The notes: generated from the sequence alone by a model not told the origin. DNA of 64,000 nucleotides from Candidatus Margulisiibacteriota bacterium (GCA_025453605.1 JALOPZ010000004.1:21198-85197); one strand, 5' to 3'; shown: positions 33,144 through 42,944, numbered from the stretch's first letter. Program-made: numbers and translations.

Positions 33144-33638
33144 ATGTTTGACGATATAAAAGTTATCTTTGCCAAAGACCCGGCGGCCAGGAATATTTTT
33201 GAGGTACTGCTTTACCAGGGGCTCTGGGCGATCTGGGGGCATCGTCTGGCGCATCTCCTTTATCGCTGGCATATTCCATTCGTGCCCCGCTTGATCTCGC
33301 AGATCATGCGGCTTTTAACCTTGATCGAGATCCACCCCGGGGCGACGATCGGCCGCCGCTTTTTTATCGACCATGGCTGCGGCGTAGTGATCGGCGAAAC
33401 AACGGTGATCGGCGATGATGTTCTCCTCTACCAGGGGGTGACGCTGGGTGGGACCGGCAAGGACAAAGGACAACGCCACCCAACGGTTGGCAACAAGGTG
33501 GTGATCGGGGCTAACGCGATCGTCCTGGGCAATATCACGATCGGCGCCGACGCGCGGATCGGGGCGGGCGCGGTTGTGACCAAACCGGTGCCAGCCGGGG
33601 CGACCGTCATCGGCAATCCGGCGACGATCGTCGGTTAA
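33144..33638 (+). CDS. cysE: Serine O-acetyltransferase
   Basis: A 164-residue short-form enzyme with left-handed beta-helix hexapeptides: [41 protein letters not shown] and the late GAGAVV. CysE acetylates serine for cysteine synthesis. The N-terminal helical part of the long form is trimmed, as in EpsC-like and Gram-positive enzymes. It is followed by cysS with 1 nt between, linking cysteine synthesis to cysteinyl-tRNA formation. Confidence 0.94.
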   Translation: MFDDIKVIFAKDPAARNIFEVLLYQGLWAIWGHRLAHLLYRWHIPFVPRLISQIMRLLTLIEIHPGATIGRRFFIDHGCGVVIGETTVIGDDVLLYQGVTLGGTGKDKGQRHPTVGNKVVIGANAIVLGNITIGADARIGAGAVVTKPVPAGATVIGNPATIVG

Positions 33639-33639
33639 C

Positions 33640-35061
33640 ATGGCGCTCAAGGTTTACAACACTCTGACCCGAGAGAAAGAGGAGTTCCAGCCGCTTCAGC
33701 CGCCGGCGGTCGGGATGTATGTCTGCGGCATTACCCCCTATGATGAGACCCACCTTGGTCATGCCAGAGCATACGTGACTTTTGACATGATCAGGCGTTA
33801 TCTTGAGCATTCCGGGTTTAAGGTCAAACACGTCCAAAATATCACTGATGTTGACGACAAGATCATTGCGAAAAGTAACGAGTTGCGGGTAACGAGTAAC
33901 GAGCTAGCGAACAAATATGTCGCTTCGTTCTACGCCGTGATGGACAGGTTGAACGTGCAGCGGGCGACGGAGTATCCCAGGGCAACTGAGAATATTGACG
34001 GGATGGTCAAGTGGATCGGCGGCCTGATGGAAAAAGGGTTCGCCTATCAGCTGGCCGACGGCGTTTATTTTGAAGTTGATAAGTTCGACGGTTACGGGAA
34101 GCTTTCCGGCAAGAAGAAGGAAGAGCAGGCGCCAGGGGCCAGGGTCCAGACCGACCAGAAGAAAAGGAGCCCGCTCGACTTCGCTTTATGGAAAAAGGCC
34201 AAACCGGGGGAACCCGCCTGGCCGAGCCCGTGGGGTGAGGGGCGGCCCGGCTGGCATATCGAATGTTCGGTCATGTCTACTAAATACCTCGGCGAGCAAT
34301 TCGACATCCACGGCGGGGGCCTTGACCTCGAATTCCCGCACCACGAGAACGAGACGGCTCAGACCGAGGCGCTGACCGGCCGGTCCCCCTGGGTCAAATA
34401 CTGGCTGCACAACGGCTTTGTTAACGTCAACAAGCAGAAGATGAGCAAGTCGCTCGGCAACTTCTTTACGCTCAAGGATATATTCAAGAAATATGACCCG
34501 ATGGTCATCCGCTTTTTCCTGCTGATGACCCACTACCGGAGCCCGATCAACTATTCCGACCCGGAGATCGACAGCGTTAAGGAAGGTTTTGAACGGATCC
34601 GCGGCTTTATCCAGAACCTTGATTTTCTGGCCGCCAATACCCGCGAAGAAGCGCCGGAGATCGAGCGGGACGATATGGCCGAAGACTTTATCTCCTTCCG
34701 GCAAAAGTTTCAGGCGGCCATGGACGATGATTTTAATACGGCCGGCGCGCTGGCGGCTATTTTTGACCTGATCAAGTATTGCCGCAAGACCCTGGACGAG
34801 GGGGAAGCGGAAAAAGAGTGTCTGGCCCTGATGAAGAGCACGGTGGTCGAGTTGTGCGGCATCCTTGGGCTGGTCGTCGAGGTCCGGGCGGCGGCGGGCG
34901 GCGGCGAACGCGCCGATATCAAGAACCTGGTGGCCAGGCGCGAGGCGGCCCGGCGCAACAAAGACTATCAGAGCGCCGATGCGATCAGAAAACAGCTGAC
35001 CGAGCTGGGGATCGAGATCGAGGACACGCCGTACGGGACCAAATGGACAAGTCGAATCTGA
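33640..35061 (+). CDS. cysS: Cysteinyl-tRNA synthetase
   Basis: A 473-residue class I synthetase with [18 protein letters not shown] (zinc Cys and HIGH-type motif H-L-G-H), [25 protein letters not shown] and KMSKSLGN. It charges tRNA-Cys. Two repeat-derived insertions lie in frame: [12 protein letters not shown] (33874-33905), itself a 7-residue repeat, and QAPGARVQT (34131-34151). Both are in surface regions away from the active motifs. The 3' end overlaps the MFS gene by 19 nt. Confidence 0.96.
   Translation: MALKVYNTLTREKEEFQPLQPPAVGMYVCGITPYDETHLGHARAYVTFDMIRRYLEHSGFKVKHVQNITDVDDKIIAKSNELRVTSNELANKYVASFYAVMDRLNVQRATEYPRATENIDGMVKWIGGLMEKGFAYQLADGVYFEVDKFDGYGKLSGKKKEEQAPGARVQTDQKKRSPLDFALWKKAKPGEPAWPSPWGEGRPGWHIECSVMSTKYLGEQFDIHGGGLDLEFPHHENETAQTEALTGRSPWVKYWLHNGFVNVNKQKMSKSLGNFFTLKDIFKKYDPMVIRFFLLMTHYRSPINYSDPEIDSVKEGFERIRGFIQNLDFLAANTREEAPEIERDDMAEDFISFRQKFQAAMDDDFNTAGALAAIFDLIKYCRKTLDEGEAEKECLALMKSTVVELCGILGLVVEVRAAAGGGERADIKNLVARREAARRNKDYQSADAIRKQLTELGIEIEDTPYGTKWTSRI
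33874..33905. repeat. AGTAACG heptamer repeat inside cysS
   Basis: Units AGTAACG, AGTTGCG, GGTAACG, AGTAACG in register give the peptide repeat [14 protein letters not shown]. Confidence 0.78.
34131..34151. repeat. GCCAGGG heptamer repeat inside cysS
   Basis: Units GCCAGGG, GCCAGGG and TCCAGAC, in frame. Confidence 0.65.
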
Positions 35062-36104
35062 TCCAGTTCCTGACCAACGCCGCTCTCTTTTCCGCCGCGA
35101 TCTTCATCCCGGTGATGGCCCAGGAGCTGGGTGCCTCACCGTTCGCGATCGGCGCGATCCTGGCCGCCTACAATCTCGCTTTTTTTGCCGCCAATTATCT
35201 TTTTGGCGTTCTGGCCGATCGGGTCTGCCTGCGCCGGATGATCCAGTTCGGGTTGTTGGCGGCGGCGGTGATCTTTCTCCTGCAGCTGTGTGCTCACGAC
35301 CTGAGCGGTCTGGCGCTGGTCCGGTCGCTGGCCGGGTTTGCCGCCGGTACTTTCCCGGCTGCCCTGGCCGTTTACGCTTACCAGGCGCGGGCGGGTAAAA
35401 TGGGACAGTTCGCGGCCTACACTTCGCTCGGCTGGGGTTTTGGCGCGGTCGCGGCCGGAGTGATCGGCTCGTATAACCTGATCTTTGGCCTGAGCGCGGC
35501 GATGCTCTTAATCGCTTTCCTCGCTTCCCTTTCCCTGCCGGAGATCTGCCAGGAGGAGCGGGCGCCGTTCTTCCCCTGGCGGCTGGTCCGCAAGAACCTG
35601 CGGGTCTACCTGCCGTATTTTCTCCGGGCGGTCGGTGCCCAGACCAGCTGGTCGATCTTCCCGCTCTACCTGATCTTTACCGGGGCCGACAAGCTCCTGG
35701 TCGGCTTAACTTATTTCATCAATCTCGGGGCGCAGTTCCTCCTGATGCAGCGGGTGGAACGCGTTCATAATCTGTTCCTGATCAATATCGGTCTGCTCGC
35801 TTCGGTGCTGACCTTTATGCTTTACGCCCTCTTTCCGCACATCGGGGTGGTGATGGTGGTCCAGGTCCTGCTGGCGCTCGCTTTTTCCACCCTCCAGGTC
35901 GGGGCCCAGCAGGAGCTGTTGCGTAATAACCGGGAGAAGGCGACGGTGATCGGCCTGCTCAACTCGATCTCCAACTTTACCGCCGTCATCGGCCCGTTCC
36001 TGGCCGGCGCGATCCTGAACCAATGGGACTTTGCGGCGGTAATGTGGTTCTCCGCCGTGGTCTCATTTGCCGGTTTAGTTGCCTTTACTTCCGTGCTAGA
36101 ATAA
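35043..36104 (+). CDS. Major facilitator superfamily transporter
   Basis: The 353-residue protein has about ten hydrophobic segments and the MFS loop signature between helices 2 and 3 (GVLADRVCLRRM). It starts [21 protein letters not shown] inside the end of cysS. The substrate is unknown. At about ten helices it is shorter than the usual twelve. Confidence 0.85.
   Translation: MDKSNLIQFLTNAALFSAAIFIPVMAQELGASPFAIGAILAAYNLAFFAANYLFGVLADRVCLRRMIQFGLLAAAVIFLLQLCAHDLSGLALVRSLAGFAAGTFPAALAVYAYQARAGKMGQFAAYTSLGWGFGAVAAGVIGSYNLIFGLSAAMLLIAFLASLSLPEICQEERAPFFPWRLVRKNLRVYLPYFLRAVGAQTSWSIFPLYLIFTGADKLLVGLTYFINLGAQFLLMQRVERVHNLFLINIGLLASVLTFMLYALFPHIGVVMVVQVLLALAFSTLQVGAQQELLRNNREKATVIGLLNSISNFTAVIGPFLAGAILNQWDFAAVMWFSAVVSFAGLVAFTSVLE
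36097..36102 (+). promoter_or_regulatory. -10 box of serS (leaderless)
   Basis: TAGAAT overlaps the MFS stop region and ends 6 nt before the serS ATG at 36109. The -35 is weak. Confidence 0.58.
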
Positions 36105-36108
36105 AGCC

Positions 36109-37362
36109 ATGCTGGACCCCAAATTCATCCGCAGCAAACCCGATGACGTGATGGCCGGATTATCCCGGCGGAATTTTGACATCACGGTGATCGAGAGCTG
36201 GCTGCAGAGCGACGAGGAGTGGCGCAAACTGACCACCCACATTGAGGAGCTCAAGGCGAAACAGAACGCCGCCTCGGCCCGGATCGCGGAACTGAAGAAG
36301 AACAAGCAGGATGCCGCCCCCCTCCTGGCGGAGATGAAAGAGCTGTCCAATTCGATCAAAGACCGGGAAGAGGAACAAAAGCGTTTCGAGAATGAACTGA
36401 ATAATATTCTCCTGAACGTCCCGAACGTGCCGCACGCCGATGTGCCGCCCGGCAAGTCCGGCAAAGATAACCCGGTCGTCCGGGAGTGGGGGGAGAAGCC
36501 GAAATTCAATTTTACCCCGCGGCCGCACGACGAGGTCGGCAAGCAGCTCGGCTGGCTCGATTTTGACCGGGCCGGCAAGATCTCCGGTTCCCGTTTTATC
36601 GTTTACCGGGGCCACGGCGCGGCGCTGGAACGGGCGCTGATCAGTTTTATGCTTGATCTGCACACCAAAGAGCACGGCTACACCGAGGTCATGACCCCCT
36701 TCCTGGTCAAACCCGAAGCGCTGCGCGGGACCGGCCAGCTCCCCAAGTTTGCCGAAGAGCTCTTTAAGTGCCAGGCTGACGAGCTCTATCTGATCCCGAC
36801 CGCCGAGGTTTCGGTCACCAACCTTTACAGCCAGGAGATCATGCCGCCCGGCGTCCTGCCGATCAAGCATTGCTGCTGGACCGCCTGTTTCCGCCGGGAG
36901 GCCGGTTCTTACGGCAAGGATGTTAAAGGGATCATTCGGCAGCACCAGTTCAACAAAGTGGAGCTGGTCAAGTTCGTTGAGCCGGATAGGTCGTACGCCG
37001 AGCTGGAGAGCCTGACGCTGAACGCGGAAGCGGTCCTCCAAAAGCTCGGGTTACCGTACCGGGTCGTGCAGCTCTGCACCGGTGATCTTGGTTTTGCGGC
37101 GGCTAAGACCTATGACCTGGAGGTCTGGTTCCCGAGCGAGAACGCCTACCGGGAGATCTCCTCCTGCTCCAACTTCGAGTCGTTCCAGGCGAGGCGGGCG
37201 GGGATCCGCTACCGGAAAGATAAGGACGCCAAACCCGAGTTTGTCCACACTTTGAACGGTTCCGGCCTGGCGGTCGGCCGCTGTTTGGCCGCTATTCTGG
37301 AGAATTGCCAGCAGGCGGACGGGACGATCGCCGTTCCGGCAGCGCTAAAACGCTATCTCTGA
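36109..37362 (+). CDS. serS: Seryl-tRNA synthetase
   Basis: A 417-residue class II synthetase with an N-terminal coiled-coil arm (about 30-105), motif 2 CFRREAGSYGKDVKGIIRQHQF and motif 3 in GSGLAVGRCLAAILE. It charges tRNA-Ser and tRNA-Sec. Length and organisation are normal. Confidence 0.97.
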   Translation: MLDPKFIRSKPDDVMAGLSRRNFDITVIESWLQSDEEWRKLTTHIEELKAKQNAASARIAELKKNKQDAAPLLAEMKELSNSIKDREEEQKRFENELNNILLNVPNVPHADVPPGKSGKDNPVVREWGEKPKFNFTPRPHDEVGKQLGWLDFDRAGKISGSRFIVYRGHGAALERALISFMLDLHTKEHGYTEVMTPFLVKPEALRGTGQLPKFAEELFKCQADELYLIPTAEVSVTNLYSQEIMPPGVLPIKHCCWTACFRREAGSYGKDVKGIIRQHQFNKVELVKFVEPDRSYAELESLTLNAEAVLQKLGLPYRVVQLCTGDLGFAAAKTYDLEVWFPSENAYREISSCSNFESFQARRAGIRYRKDKDAKPEFVHTLNGSGLAVGRCLAAILENCQQADGTIAVPAALKRYL

Positions 37363-37399
37363 TGCAAGTTTTGCGCCCTTCGCCGCGATAAATAAAGTG

Positions 37400-37627
37400 A
37401 TGGTCGCCGATATCTCTTACCATAATATATTTGAACTGAGTTTCCAGCCGGAGATCAAGAACGGCCGGGTGACCGCGCCGTGGCAGCAGGATAAATTTAT
37501 CAGCGCCATGAAGGACGTTTTTGACACAGAAATGAAGAAGATGGCCCCGGTCGCCCCGGGCGTTTATCAGCCGATCACCGCGCAGCCGATCGCCCCGGAT
37601 AACATTCCTCCGGCCGTTATCGCCTGA
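37400..37627 (+). CDS. Small protein of unknown function
   Basis: A 75-residue frame, MVADISYHNIFELSFQPEIK..., ending in a proline-rich tail (APGVYQP ... PDNIPPAVIA). No signal peptide or membrane segment is seen. I do not recognise it. A possible -10 box GATAAA lies 7 nt before the ATG; a GTG at 37397 is also possible. It precedes the FmdB-like gene by 2 nt. Confidence 0.5.
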   Translation: MVADISYHNIFELSFQPEIKNGRVTAPWQQDKFISAMKDVFDTEMKKMAPVAPGVYQPITAQPIAPDNIPPAVIA

Positions 37628-37629
37628 TC

Positions 37630-37866
37630 ATGCCGCTCTACGATTACAAATGCGCCAAGTGCGGACATGTCTTTGAGGTCATGCAGAAGATCTCCGACGA
37701 ACTGCTGAAGTACTGTCCCGAATGCAAGGGGCCGATCAAGCGGCTGATCTCGCCGGCGGGGATCATTTTCAAGGGTTCGGGCTTTCACGTCACCGACTAC
37801 GCCAAGAAAGAAGTTAAAGGGCCAAAAAGTTCTGCAGCAGACGCTTCCCCGCCGAAGTCAAAATAG
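37630..37866 (+). CDS. FmdB-family zinc-ribbon regulatory protein
   Basis: A 78-residue protein with the typical opening [19 protein letters not shown] and second pair YCPECKG, forming a zinc ribbon, then a charged flexible tail. FmdB-like proteins are common and proposed to act in regulation; the role is not proven. Its last 53 nt are coded opposite the end of the glutamine amidotransferase gene. Confidence 0.88.
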   Translation: MPLYDYKCAKCGHVFEVMQKISDELLKYCPECKGPIKRLISPAGIIFKGSGFHVTDYAKKEVKGPKSSAADASPPKSK

Positions 37867-38377
37867 ATTCCGGGTGGAACTGGACCCCTTCGATCGGCAG
37901 TTTTTTGTGCCTTAACCCCATGATCTCGCCCTCTTTGGTCCAGGCCGAAACTTCCAGTACGGCGGGGAGGCTTTTTTTCTCTACCACCAGCGAATGATAG
38001 CGGGTCGCCGTGAACGGTTTCGGCAAGCCTTTGAAGACCCCCCGGCCGTCATGATAGATCGCCGAGGTCTTGCCGTGCATGATCCGGCCAGCGCGGACGA
38101 CCTGGCCGCCGAACACTTCACCGATCGCCTGATGGCCGAGACAGACCCCGAGGATCGGCATTTTGCCGGCGAACTCCATGATCGCCGCTTCGGAGATGCC
38201 GGCATTACGCGGTTCGCCTGGGCCGGGAGAGATCAGGAGCCGGTCGGGCTTGAGCCGGGCGATCTCGCGCAGCGAGATCTCATCGTTACGGAACACTTTC
38301 AGCTCCGCGCCAAGCTCGCCCAGATACTGGACAAGATTGTAGGTGAACGAGTCGTAGTTATCGATCACGACTATCAT
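37814..38377 (-). CDS. Glutamine amidotransferase of anthranilate/aminodeoxychorismate synthase (TrpG/PabA)
   Basis: The 187-residue class I amidotransferase has [29 protein letters not shown], the catalytic cysteine in [13 protein letters not shown] and the His-Glu pair in GVQFHPESI. It delivers ammonia to TrpE or PabB. No trp or pab partner is nearby, so it may serve both. The ATG at 38377 follows a -10 box TATAAT by 6 nt; an upstream Met would lie before the predicted transcript start. Confidence 0.92.
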   Translation of the reverse strand: MIVVIDNYDSFTYNLVQYLGELGAELKVFRNDEISLREIARLKPDRLLISPGPGEPRNAGISEAAIMEFAGKMPILGVCLGHQAIGEVFGGQVVRAGRIMHGKTSAIYHDGRGVFKGLPKPFTATRYHSLVVEKKSLPAVLEVSAWTKEGEIMGLRHKKLPIEGVQFHPESILTSAGKRLLQNFLAL

Positions 38378-38379
38378 GC

Positions 38380-38389
38380 TATAATTATA
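38380..38389. promoter_or_regulatory. Palindromic bidirectional -10 element (amidotransferase / FemAB)
   Basis: TATAATTATA is its own reverse complement, giving TATAAT on both strands (plus 38380-38385; minus 38384-38389). The minus ATG (38377) is 6 nt away and the plus GTG (38395) 9 nt away. Neither side has a strong -35. Confidence 0.7.
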
Positions 38390-38394
38390 ACACA

Positions 38395-39462
38395 GTGAAT
38401 TCACGGATCATTACCTACCCGGACAAGGACCGCTGGAACGAATTCGTCGCTAACTCCCCGAACAGCTCGGTCCTGCAGTCGTTCGAGTGGGGCGAGCTCA
38501 AGTCTAATTTTGGCTGGAAACCGCTCCGGATCGCCTTGGAAGAGAACAGCCGGATCGTGGCCGGGATCTCCATCCTGAAACGGACGGTGCCGATCACCAA
38601 ACACGCCCTCTTCTACGCGCCGCGCGGCCCGATCGTCGATTTTCACAACAAAGAACTGCTTAACCGGCTGCTGGGGGCGATCGAGAAAGAAGCGGAAAGG
38701 CATCACGCCGTTTCGCTCAAGATCGACCCCGAAGTGGCGGAGGATGACCGGGTGGCGGTAACTAACCTGGCCGCGCTCGGCTTTGAGCGGGCCCGCAAGC
38801 AGGTCCAGCCCCGGGCGACCTATATCCTGAACCTGGAGCGGGACCTCGATTCACTGCTGGCCAGCTTTGAAGAAAAGACCCGCTATAATATCCGCCTGGC
38901 GGAAAAGAAGGGGGTCGTGATCCGGGAGGAGCCGGACGAGCACGGGATCGCCCATTTTCACGCGCTCTACCGGGAAACGGCCAAGCGCGATAGCTTTTTG
39001 GTCCACCCGGAGGCGTATTACCAGAAGATCCGTCAACTCCTCTTCCCGGCCGGGCTGGGGACGACCTTCATCGCGTATTACGAACACCGGCCGATCGCCG
39101 CGGTCATCATCTTTGCTTTCGGCCGGACGATCTGGTACATGTACGGCGCGTCCTGTTCGGAATGCCGCAATGTGATGCCGAACCATCTTCTCCACTGGGA
39201 AGTGATCAAGTGGGCAAAGGAGCGGGGGTTTAAAGAATACGATCTCTGGGGGATACCGGCCGATCCCCAGGAAGGGCACCCGCTATACGGCGTTTACCGG
39301 TTCAAAAAAGGTTTTAACGGCGCGCTGGTCAAATATGTCGGCGCTTACGATTTCCCCTACAGCCAGCTTTTCCATTATGCCCTGGAGCACGGCGTGGCGA
39401 TCTGGCAGAACCTGCGCAGCCTGCTGACCAAAGGGAAGATCGAGGACTCGTTAAGCGAATGA
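38395..39462 (+). CDS. FemA/FemB-type peptidoglycan branch-forming aminoacyltransferase
   Basis: A 355-residue protein with two GNAT-like halves. Hallmarks are [11 protein letters not shown] near the start, [24 protein letters not shown] and late [22 protein letters not shown] with YRFKKGFNG. Fem transferases add amino acids from aminoacyl-tRNA to lipid II side chains. Start is GTG 38395 behind the shared -10. It overlaps murE by 4 nt, consistent with a peptidoglycan role. Confidence 0.9.
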   Translation: MNSRIITYPDKDRWNEFVANSPNSSVLQSFEWGELKSNFGWKPLRIALEENSRIVAGISILKRTVPITKHALFYAPRGPIVDFHNKELLNRLLGAIEKEAERHHAVSLKIDPEVAEDDRVAVTNLAALGFERARKQVQPRATYILNLERDLDSLLASFEEKTRYNIRLAEKKGVVIREEPDEHGIAHFHALYRETAKRDSFLVHPEAYYQKIRQLLFPAGLGTTFIAYYEHRPIAAVIIFAFGRTIWYMYGASCSECRNVMPNHLLHWEVIKWAKERGFKEYDLWGIPADPQEGHPLYGVYRFKKGFNGALVKYVGAYDFPYSQLFHYALEHGVAIWQNLRSLLTKGKIEDSLSE

Positions 39463-40841
39463 TCCAGTACGATTCGAGGAAAGTTAAGCCTGGCGACACG
39501 TTCGTGGCGATCCCTGGCCTGAAGCACGATGGAGCGGAGTTCATTCCGCAGGCGCTCGCCAACGGCGCCACGACGATCGTGGCGGAGAACCGGGTCGCGG
39601 TGCCGGCCGGGGTCAAGTTCGAACTGGTCCCCTCCGCCCGGCAGGCGCTCGCTTATCTCGCCGCCAAATACTACGATTTCCCCTCGCGTAAATTAAAGCT
39701 GATCGGCGTGACCGGGACGAAAGGGAAGACGACCGTCTGCTTTCTGGTCCAGTCGATCTTAAAAAAGGCCGGTTTTAAGGCCGGACTGATCGGCACGGTC
39801 ACCCACGGGATGACGACCCCCGAATCGGCCGATCTGCAGGCCGAGCTGGCGCGGCTGGTCAAAGAAGGTTACACCCATTGCGTCCTGGAGGTCTCTTCCC
39901 ACGCGCTCGCCCAGGAGCGGGTCTACGAGTGCCGCTTTGCGGTTGCGATCTTCACCAACCTGGCGCACGATCACCTCGATTACCACCGGACGATGGCGGA
40001 ATATCTGGAGACGAAGAAGAAATTGTTCGCCCTGCTCGATAACGAGGCAACTGCGATCATCAATATCGACGACCCGGCCGGGGCGGCGGTGATGGGGGTG
40101 GTCAAGGGGGAGGTGGTGCCGTTCGGGATCGACCAGGCGCGCCACGAGCTGCGCAGCACCAAACACAACGAGTTCGATACCGAGGTCGCCGCGGTCCAGA
40201 TCCGCGAACGCGAAATGACGGTCAAGCTGAACACGACCGAGATCCGGACCCCGCTGCTGGGGCTTCATAATGTTTATAACATCGCCGCGGCCTGGCAGTG
40301 CGGGATTACTTTGGGGATCCGTCCGGCCATCCTCAAGCAGGGGATCGAAGCGGTGAAAGTTATCCCCGGCCGGCAGGAAGAGGTCGATCTGGGCCAGCCG
40401 TTCCGGGTGATCATCGATTTTGCCCATACGCCGGACAGTTTGCAGAAGCTGCTGGAAACCTATCGGCCGCTGACGAAAGGGAAACTGATCCTTCTCTTCG
40501 GCTGCCCGGGCGACCGTGACCGGGCCAAGCGGCCGCTGATGGGGGAGATCGCCGCGCGGCTGGCTGATCAGGTGATCGTGACGACTGACGACCCGCACGG
40601 GGAGGCCCCGGAAGCGATAATTGAGGAAATTATGAAGGGCATCCCTTCTCGTTACTCGTTACTCGTTACCCGTTACTTGGACCGCAAAGAAGCTATTGCT
40701 CAAGCTTTGCATACGGCACAAAAAGGCGACATTGTCCTTATCGCCGGGCGAGGGCATGAAAAGTATCAGGACTTTAACGGCCAGAAAGTGCCGCTGGATG
40801 ACAAAGAAGTGGTCCGAAACTTACTCGTAGGTCAGCGGTAG
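39459..40841 (+). CDS. murE: UDP-N-acetylmuramoyl-tripeptide synthetase MurE
   Basis: The 460-residue Mur ligase has GVTGTKGKTTVCFLV (ATP loop), TPESADLQ, the SSHALAQERV segment, FTNLAHDHLDYH and TDDPHGEAPEAII. It adds the third residue, probably meso-diaminopimelate given D-D-P-H rather than the usual D-N-P-R of known DAP-adding enzymes; so the residue added is uncertain. A heptamer repeat (40635-40677) is inserted in frame and encodes GIPSRYSLLVTRY near the C-terminus. The end overlaps the next convergent gene by 21 nt. Confidence 0.93.
   Translation: MIQYDSRKVKPGDTFVAIPGLKHDGAEFIPQALANGATTIVAENRVAVPAGVKFELVPSARQALAYLAAKYYDFPSRKLKLIGVTGTKGKTTVCFLVQSILKKAGFKAGLIGTVTHGMTTPESADLQAELARLVKEGYTHCVLEVSSHALAQERVYECRFAVAIFTNLAHDHLDYHRTMAEYLETKKKLFALLDNEATAIINIDDPAGAAVMGVVKGEVVPFGIDQARHELRSTKHNEFDTEVAAVQIREREMTVKLNTTEIRTPLLGLHNVYNIAAAWQCGITLGIRPAILKQGIEAVKVIPGRQEEVDLGQPFRVIIDFAHTPDSLQKLLETYRPLTKGKLILLFGCPGDRDRAKRPLMGEIAARLADQVIVTTDDPHGEAPEAIIEEIMKGIPSRYSLLVTRYLDRKEAIAQALHTAQKGDIVLIAGRGHEKYQDFNGQKVPLDDKEVVRNLLVGQR
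40635..40677. repeat. CGTTACT heptamer repeat inside murE
   Basis: Four in-register units, CGTTACT, CGTTACT, CGTTACC, CGTTACT, follow CCCTTCT; this matches the right arm in the phosphatase gene (25326-25360). Confidence 0.78.
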
Positions 40842-41471
40842 GTTGAGCTTTTTCTTCAGGGCGACGTTGTACTCGTCGATCTTGTTGAGCGCGTAACCGG
40901 ACTTGATGTAGTGGGCCGGCGGCGCGCTGAACGCGGTGAGGAAAAAGCCGATGGTGGTGACGACGGCGCCCCCCATGATCACCGGCTGACCGGCGGAAAA
41001 AGCCGCTCCCCCGATCATCGCGGCCAGGCCTAAACTGATGGAAGCGTAGCCGGACCGCCGCCAGACCTTGCGCCCGTCGTTCTTCTCTTTGACCTGATCG
41101 TACATCGCCCGGTCGCCGACCAGATCGAGGAACTCGAGGTCGGTCAGCACCTGCACCCCCCCCTTGTAGACATACCATTCGGTCAGCTCGATCTGTTGCG
41201 AGCGGTTGACCGTGGAGGTGTTGACCCGGCCGTATTCATCCCGGTAGCCGTAATCGGAATAGCGGTTGCCGACCCGGTAGGTGGTCGAGCTGATATCGGT
41301 GTTGGAATCGGTCCGGCTCTCGCTGATCGTTCGGGTCTTGGTCGTCAGCTCGAGCTTGTTATGCTGGTAGGTTTGCTGATCAAGATAGAGCTGGTCGGCG
41401 GCCGACAGCTCGGCCAGGGCCAGGGAAGCGGTCAGACTGCAGAGAACAATGGCAAGAAGTGCTTTTTTCAT
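40821..41471 (-). CDS. Exported membrane protein of unknown function
   Basis: A 216-residue protein with a signal peptide (MKKALLAIVLCSLTASLALAE), a polar Thr/Ser-rich region with repeated T-x-T (TKTRTISESRTDSNTDISST) and two hydrophobic segments near the C-terminus (ASISLGLAAMIGGAAF, GAVVTTIGFFLTAF). The family is not recognised. A promoter TTCACA-N17-TATAAT sits 6 nt before the ATG. Confidence 0.6.
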   Translation of the reverse strand: MKKALLAIVLCSLTASLALAELSAADQLYLDQQTYQHNKLELTTKTRTISESRTDSNTDISSTTYRVGNRYSDYGYRDEYGRVNTSTVNRSQQIELTEWYVYKGGVQVLTDLEFLDLVGDRAMYDQVKEKNDGRKVWRRSGYASISLGLAAMIGGAAFSAGQPVIMGGAVVTTIGFFLTAFSAPPAHYIKSGYALNKIDEYNVALKKKLNLPLTYE

Positions 41472-41477
41472 AGGGTA

Positions 41478-41506
41478 ATTATATGCCTTTTCTACTTCTT
41501 TGTGAA
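41478..41506 (-). promoter_or_regulatory. Promoter of the exported unknown gene
   Basis: TTCACA (41501-41506), 17 nt, TATAAT (41478-41483) on the minus strand, 6 nt before ATG 41471. Confidence 0.74.
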
Positions 41507-41527
41507 TACTAAGTTCGCCCGGAGTGC

Positions 41528-41533
41528 TAGAAT
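41528..41533 (+). promoter_or_regulatory. -10 box of the acylphosphatase gene (leaderless)
   Basis: TAGAAT ends 6 nt before ATG 41540; no clear -35. Confidence 0.58.
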
Positions 41534-41539
41534 ACTTTT

Positions 41540-41812
41540 ATGACGGTCAAGCGGGCGCTGGTTACTTATTACGGCCGGGTCCAGGGGGTAGGGTTCCGTT
41601 TTACTGCCGAGGATGCCGCGCGCAACTACGCAGTGACCGGTTATGTCCGGAATATGCCGGACGGGAGCGTGGAGGTGGTGGCGGAGGGGGAAGAAAAAGA
41701 GCTCAACGCTTTCCTGACCTCGGTCGACGACCAACTGGGCCAATACGTCAAAAACCGGAACCTGGTCTGGCTGCCGGCGACCGGGGAATTTAGCGGATTT
41801 TCTATTACTTAA
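41540..41812 (+). CDS. acyP: Acylphosphatase
   Basis: A 90-residue protein with the phosphate loop GRVQGVGFRFTAEDAA, whose Arg is catalytic, and the catalytic Asn in GYVRNMPDGSVEVVAEG. It hydrolyses acyl phosphates. Size and motifs are canonical. Its end overlaps the convergent alanine dehydrogenase gene by 8 nt. Confidence 0.94.
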   Translation: MTVKRALVTYYGRVQGVGFRFTAEDAARNYAVTGYVRNMPDGSVEVVAEGEEKELNAFLTSVDDQLGQYVKNRNLVWLPATGEFSGFSIT

Positions 41813-42944
41813 GTCCGGGGAAGACACTGGCCAGCCCCGGATGGATCAGGTGGCTGGCTTTGATGTTGATCCCGCTGGCGATCACCTTGTTATCCGCCGC
41901 GGCCTGATCGACCCCCTTGGCGATGATCTCCATTAAGTAAGGCAAGACCACCGTCCCGAGCGCTTCGGACGCCGTCCGCGCCCCCATCGAAGGGAGGTTA
42001 GGGGGGGCAAAGAAGAAAACTTCCGTCCCCGGGACGATCGGCAGATCGAACGGCTCCAGAATGCTCGTTTCGACCACTCCGTCAACACCGCCACCCTGAT
42101 CGATGTCGACCGGGTAGACGCAGCCGCCCGGGACCATCGTCCGGAGAAGATCGATCGTCACCAGTTTTTCCGGCCGCTTGCCGGCGGTATACATCGCCGT
42201 GACCAGAAAGAAAGCGCCGGCCAGCGCATCACGCAGGTTCGGCTGGGTCAATTCCAGGACTTTAACCTTGGGGTAGCGGATCTGCTGTTCCTGAAAGTAG
42301 CCGGCCAGCGCTTTGGCGCGGGCCGGGACTTTTTCCAGCAAGGTTACTTCGCACCCCCGCTCCGATAACTCTTCCGTTGCCGTCCGGCCGACCGCGCCGC
42401 CGCCGAGGACCGCGACCTTGACCCCGTGCAGGCCGGTCTCCGGTAATCCCGAGGTGATGATCTTCTTGCTGAAGAGAGCGTATTCGTCGGCGTGCCGGGC
42501 GATCACCTTGGCGGCCGCTTCGCTCATCGGGGCGAGGCAGGGGAACCGGCCGCCGTCATCTTCCATCGTCTCGTACGCCAGATAAGTGGCCCGACTCCGG
42601 AGCGCCGCCTCGGTCCGCTCCCGGCTCTGGGCGAAATGCTGGTAGCCGATAAAGAGGTTATCGCGCAGCCTGGGGAAATCTTCCAGGCGCGTCTCTTTGA
42701 CCCCGATGACAATATCCTGCTCGAGCGCTTTGGCGTGGGAACAGATATAAGCACCGGCCTGTTCGTAAGCCTGGTCGGGGGAGTCGATCCGGGCACCGGC
42801 CTGGCTTTCCACGTAAAGCTGCAGGCTGGGGAATTCGGTCTTGAGCCGGGCGACCAGCGCCGGGATCAGGATGACCCGGTTCTCGACCTCCCGCCCTTTG
42901 GCGTCGGTCTTGCTCTCCCGCAGAATAGCTAAGGTGTTAACCAT
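41805..42944 (-). CDS. ald: Alanine dehydrogenase / PNT-alpha-type NAD-binding protein
   Basis: The 379-residue protein has an N-terminal AlaDH/PNT domain and a central NAD fold with KVAVLGGGAVGRTATEEL. Later PVDIDQGGGVDGV matches the conserved D-Q-G-G region of alanine dehydrogenase. It would interconvert alanine and pyruvate with NAD. The usual K-x-K-x-P and S-x-H motifs are altered (VIGVKETRLEDF), so substrate specificity could differ. It overlaps the upstream TPR-MBL gene by 8 nt. Confidence 0.78.
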   Translation of the reverse strand: MVNTLAILRESKTDAKGREVENRVILIPALVARLKTEFPSLQLYVESQAGARIDSPDQAYEQAGAYICSHAKALEQDIVIGVKETRLEDFPRLRDNLFIGYQHFAQSRERTEAALRSRATYLAYETMEDDGGRFPCLAPMSEAAAKVIARHADEYALFSKKIITSGLPETGLHGVKVAVLGGGAVGRTATEELSERGCEVTLLEKVPARAKALAGYFQEQQIRYPKVKVLELTQPNLRDALAGAFFLVTAMYTAGKRPEKLVTIDLLRTMVPGGCVYPVDIDQGGGVDGVVETSILEPFDLPIVPGTEVFFFAPPNLPSMGARTASEALGTVVLPYLMEIIAKGVDQAAADNKVIASGINIKASHLIHPGLASVFPGLK

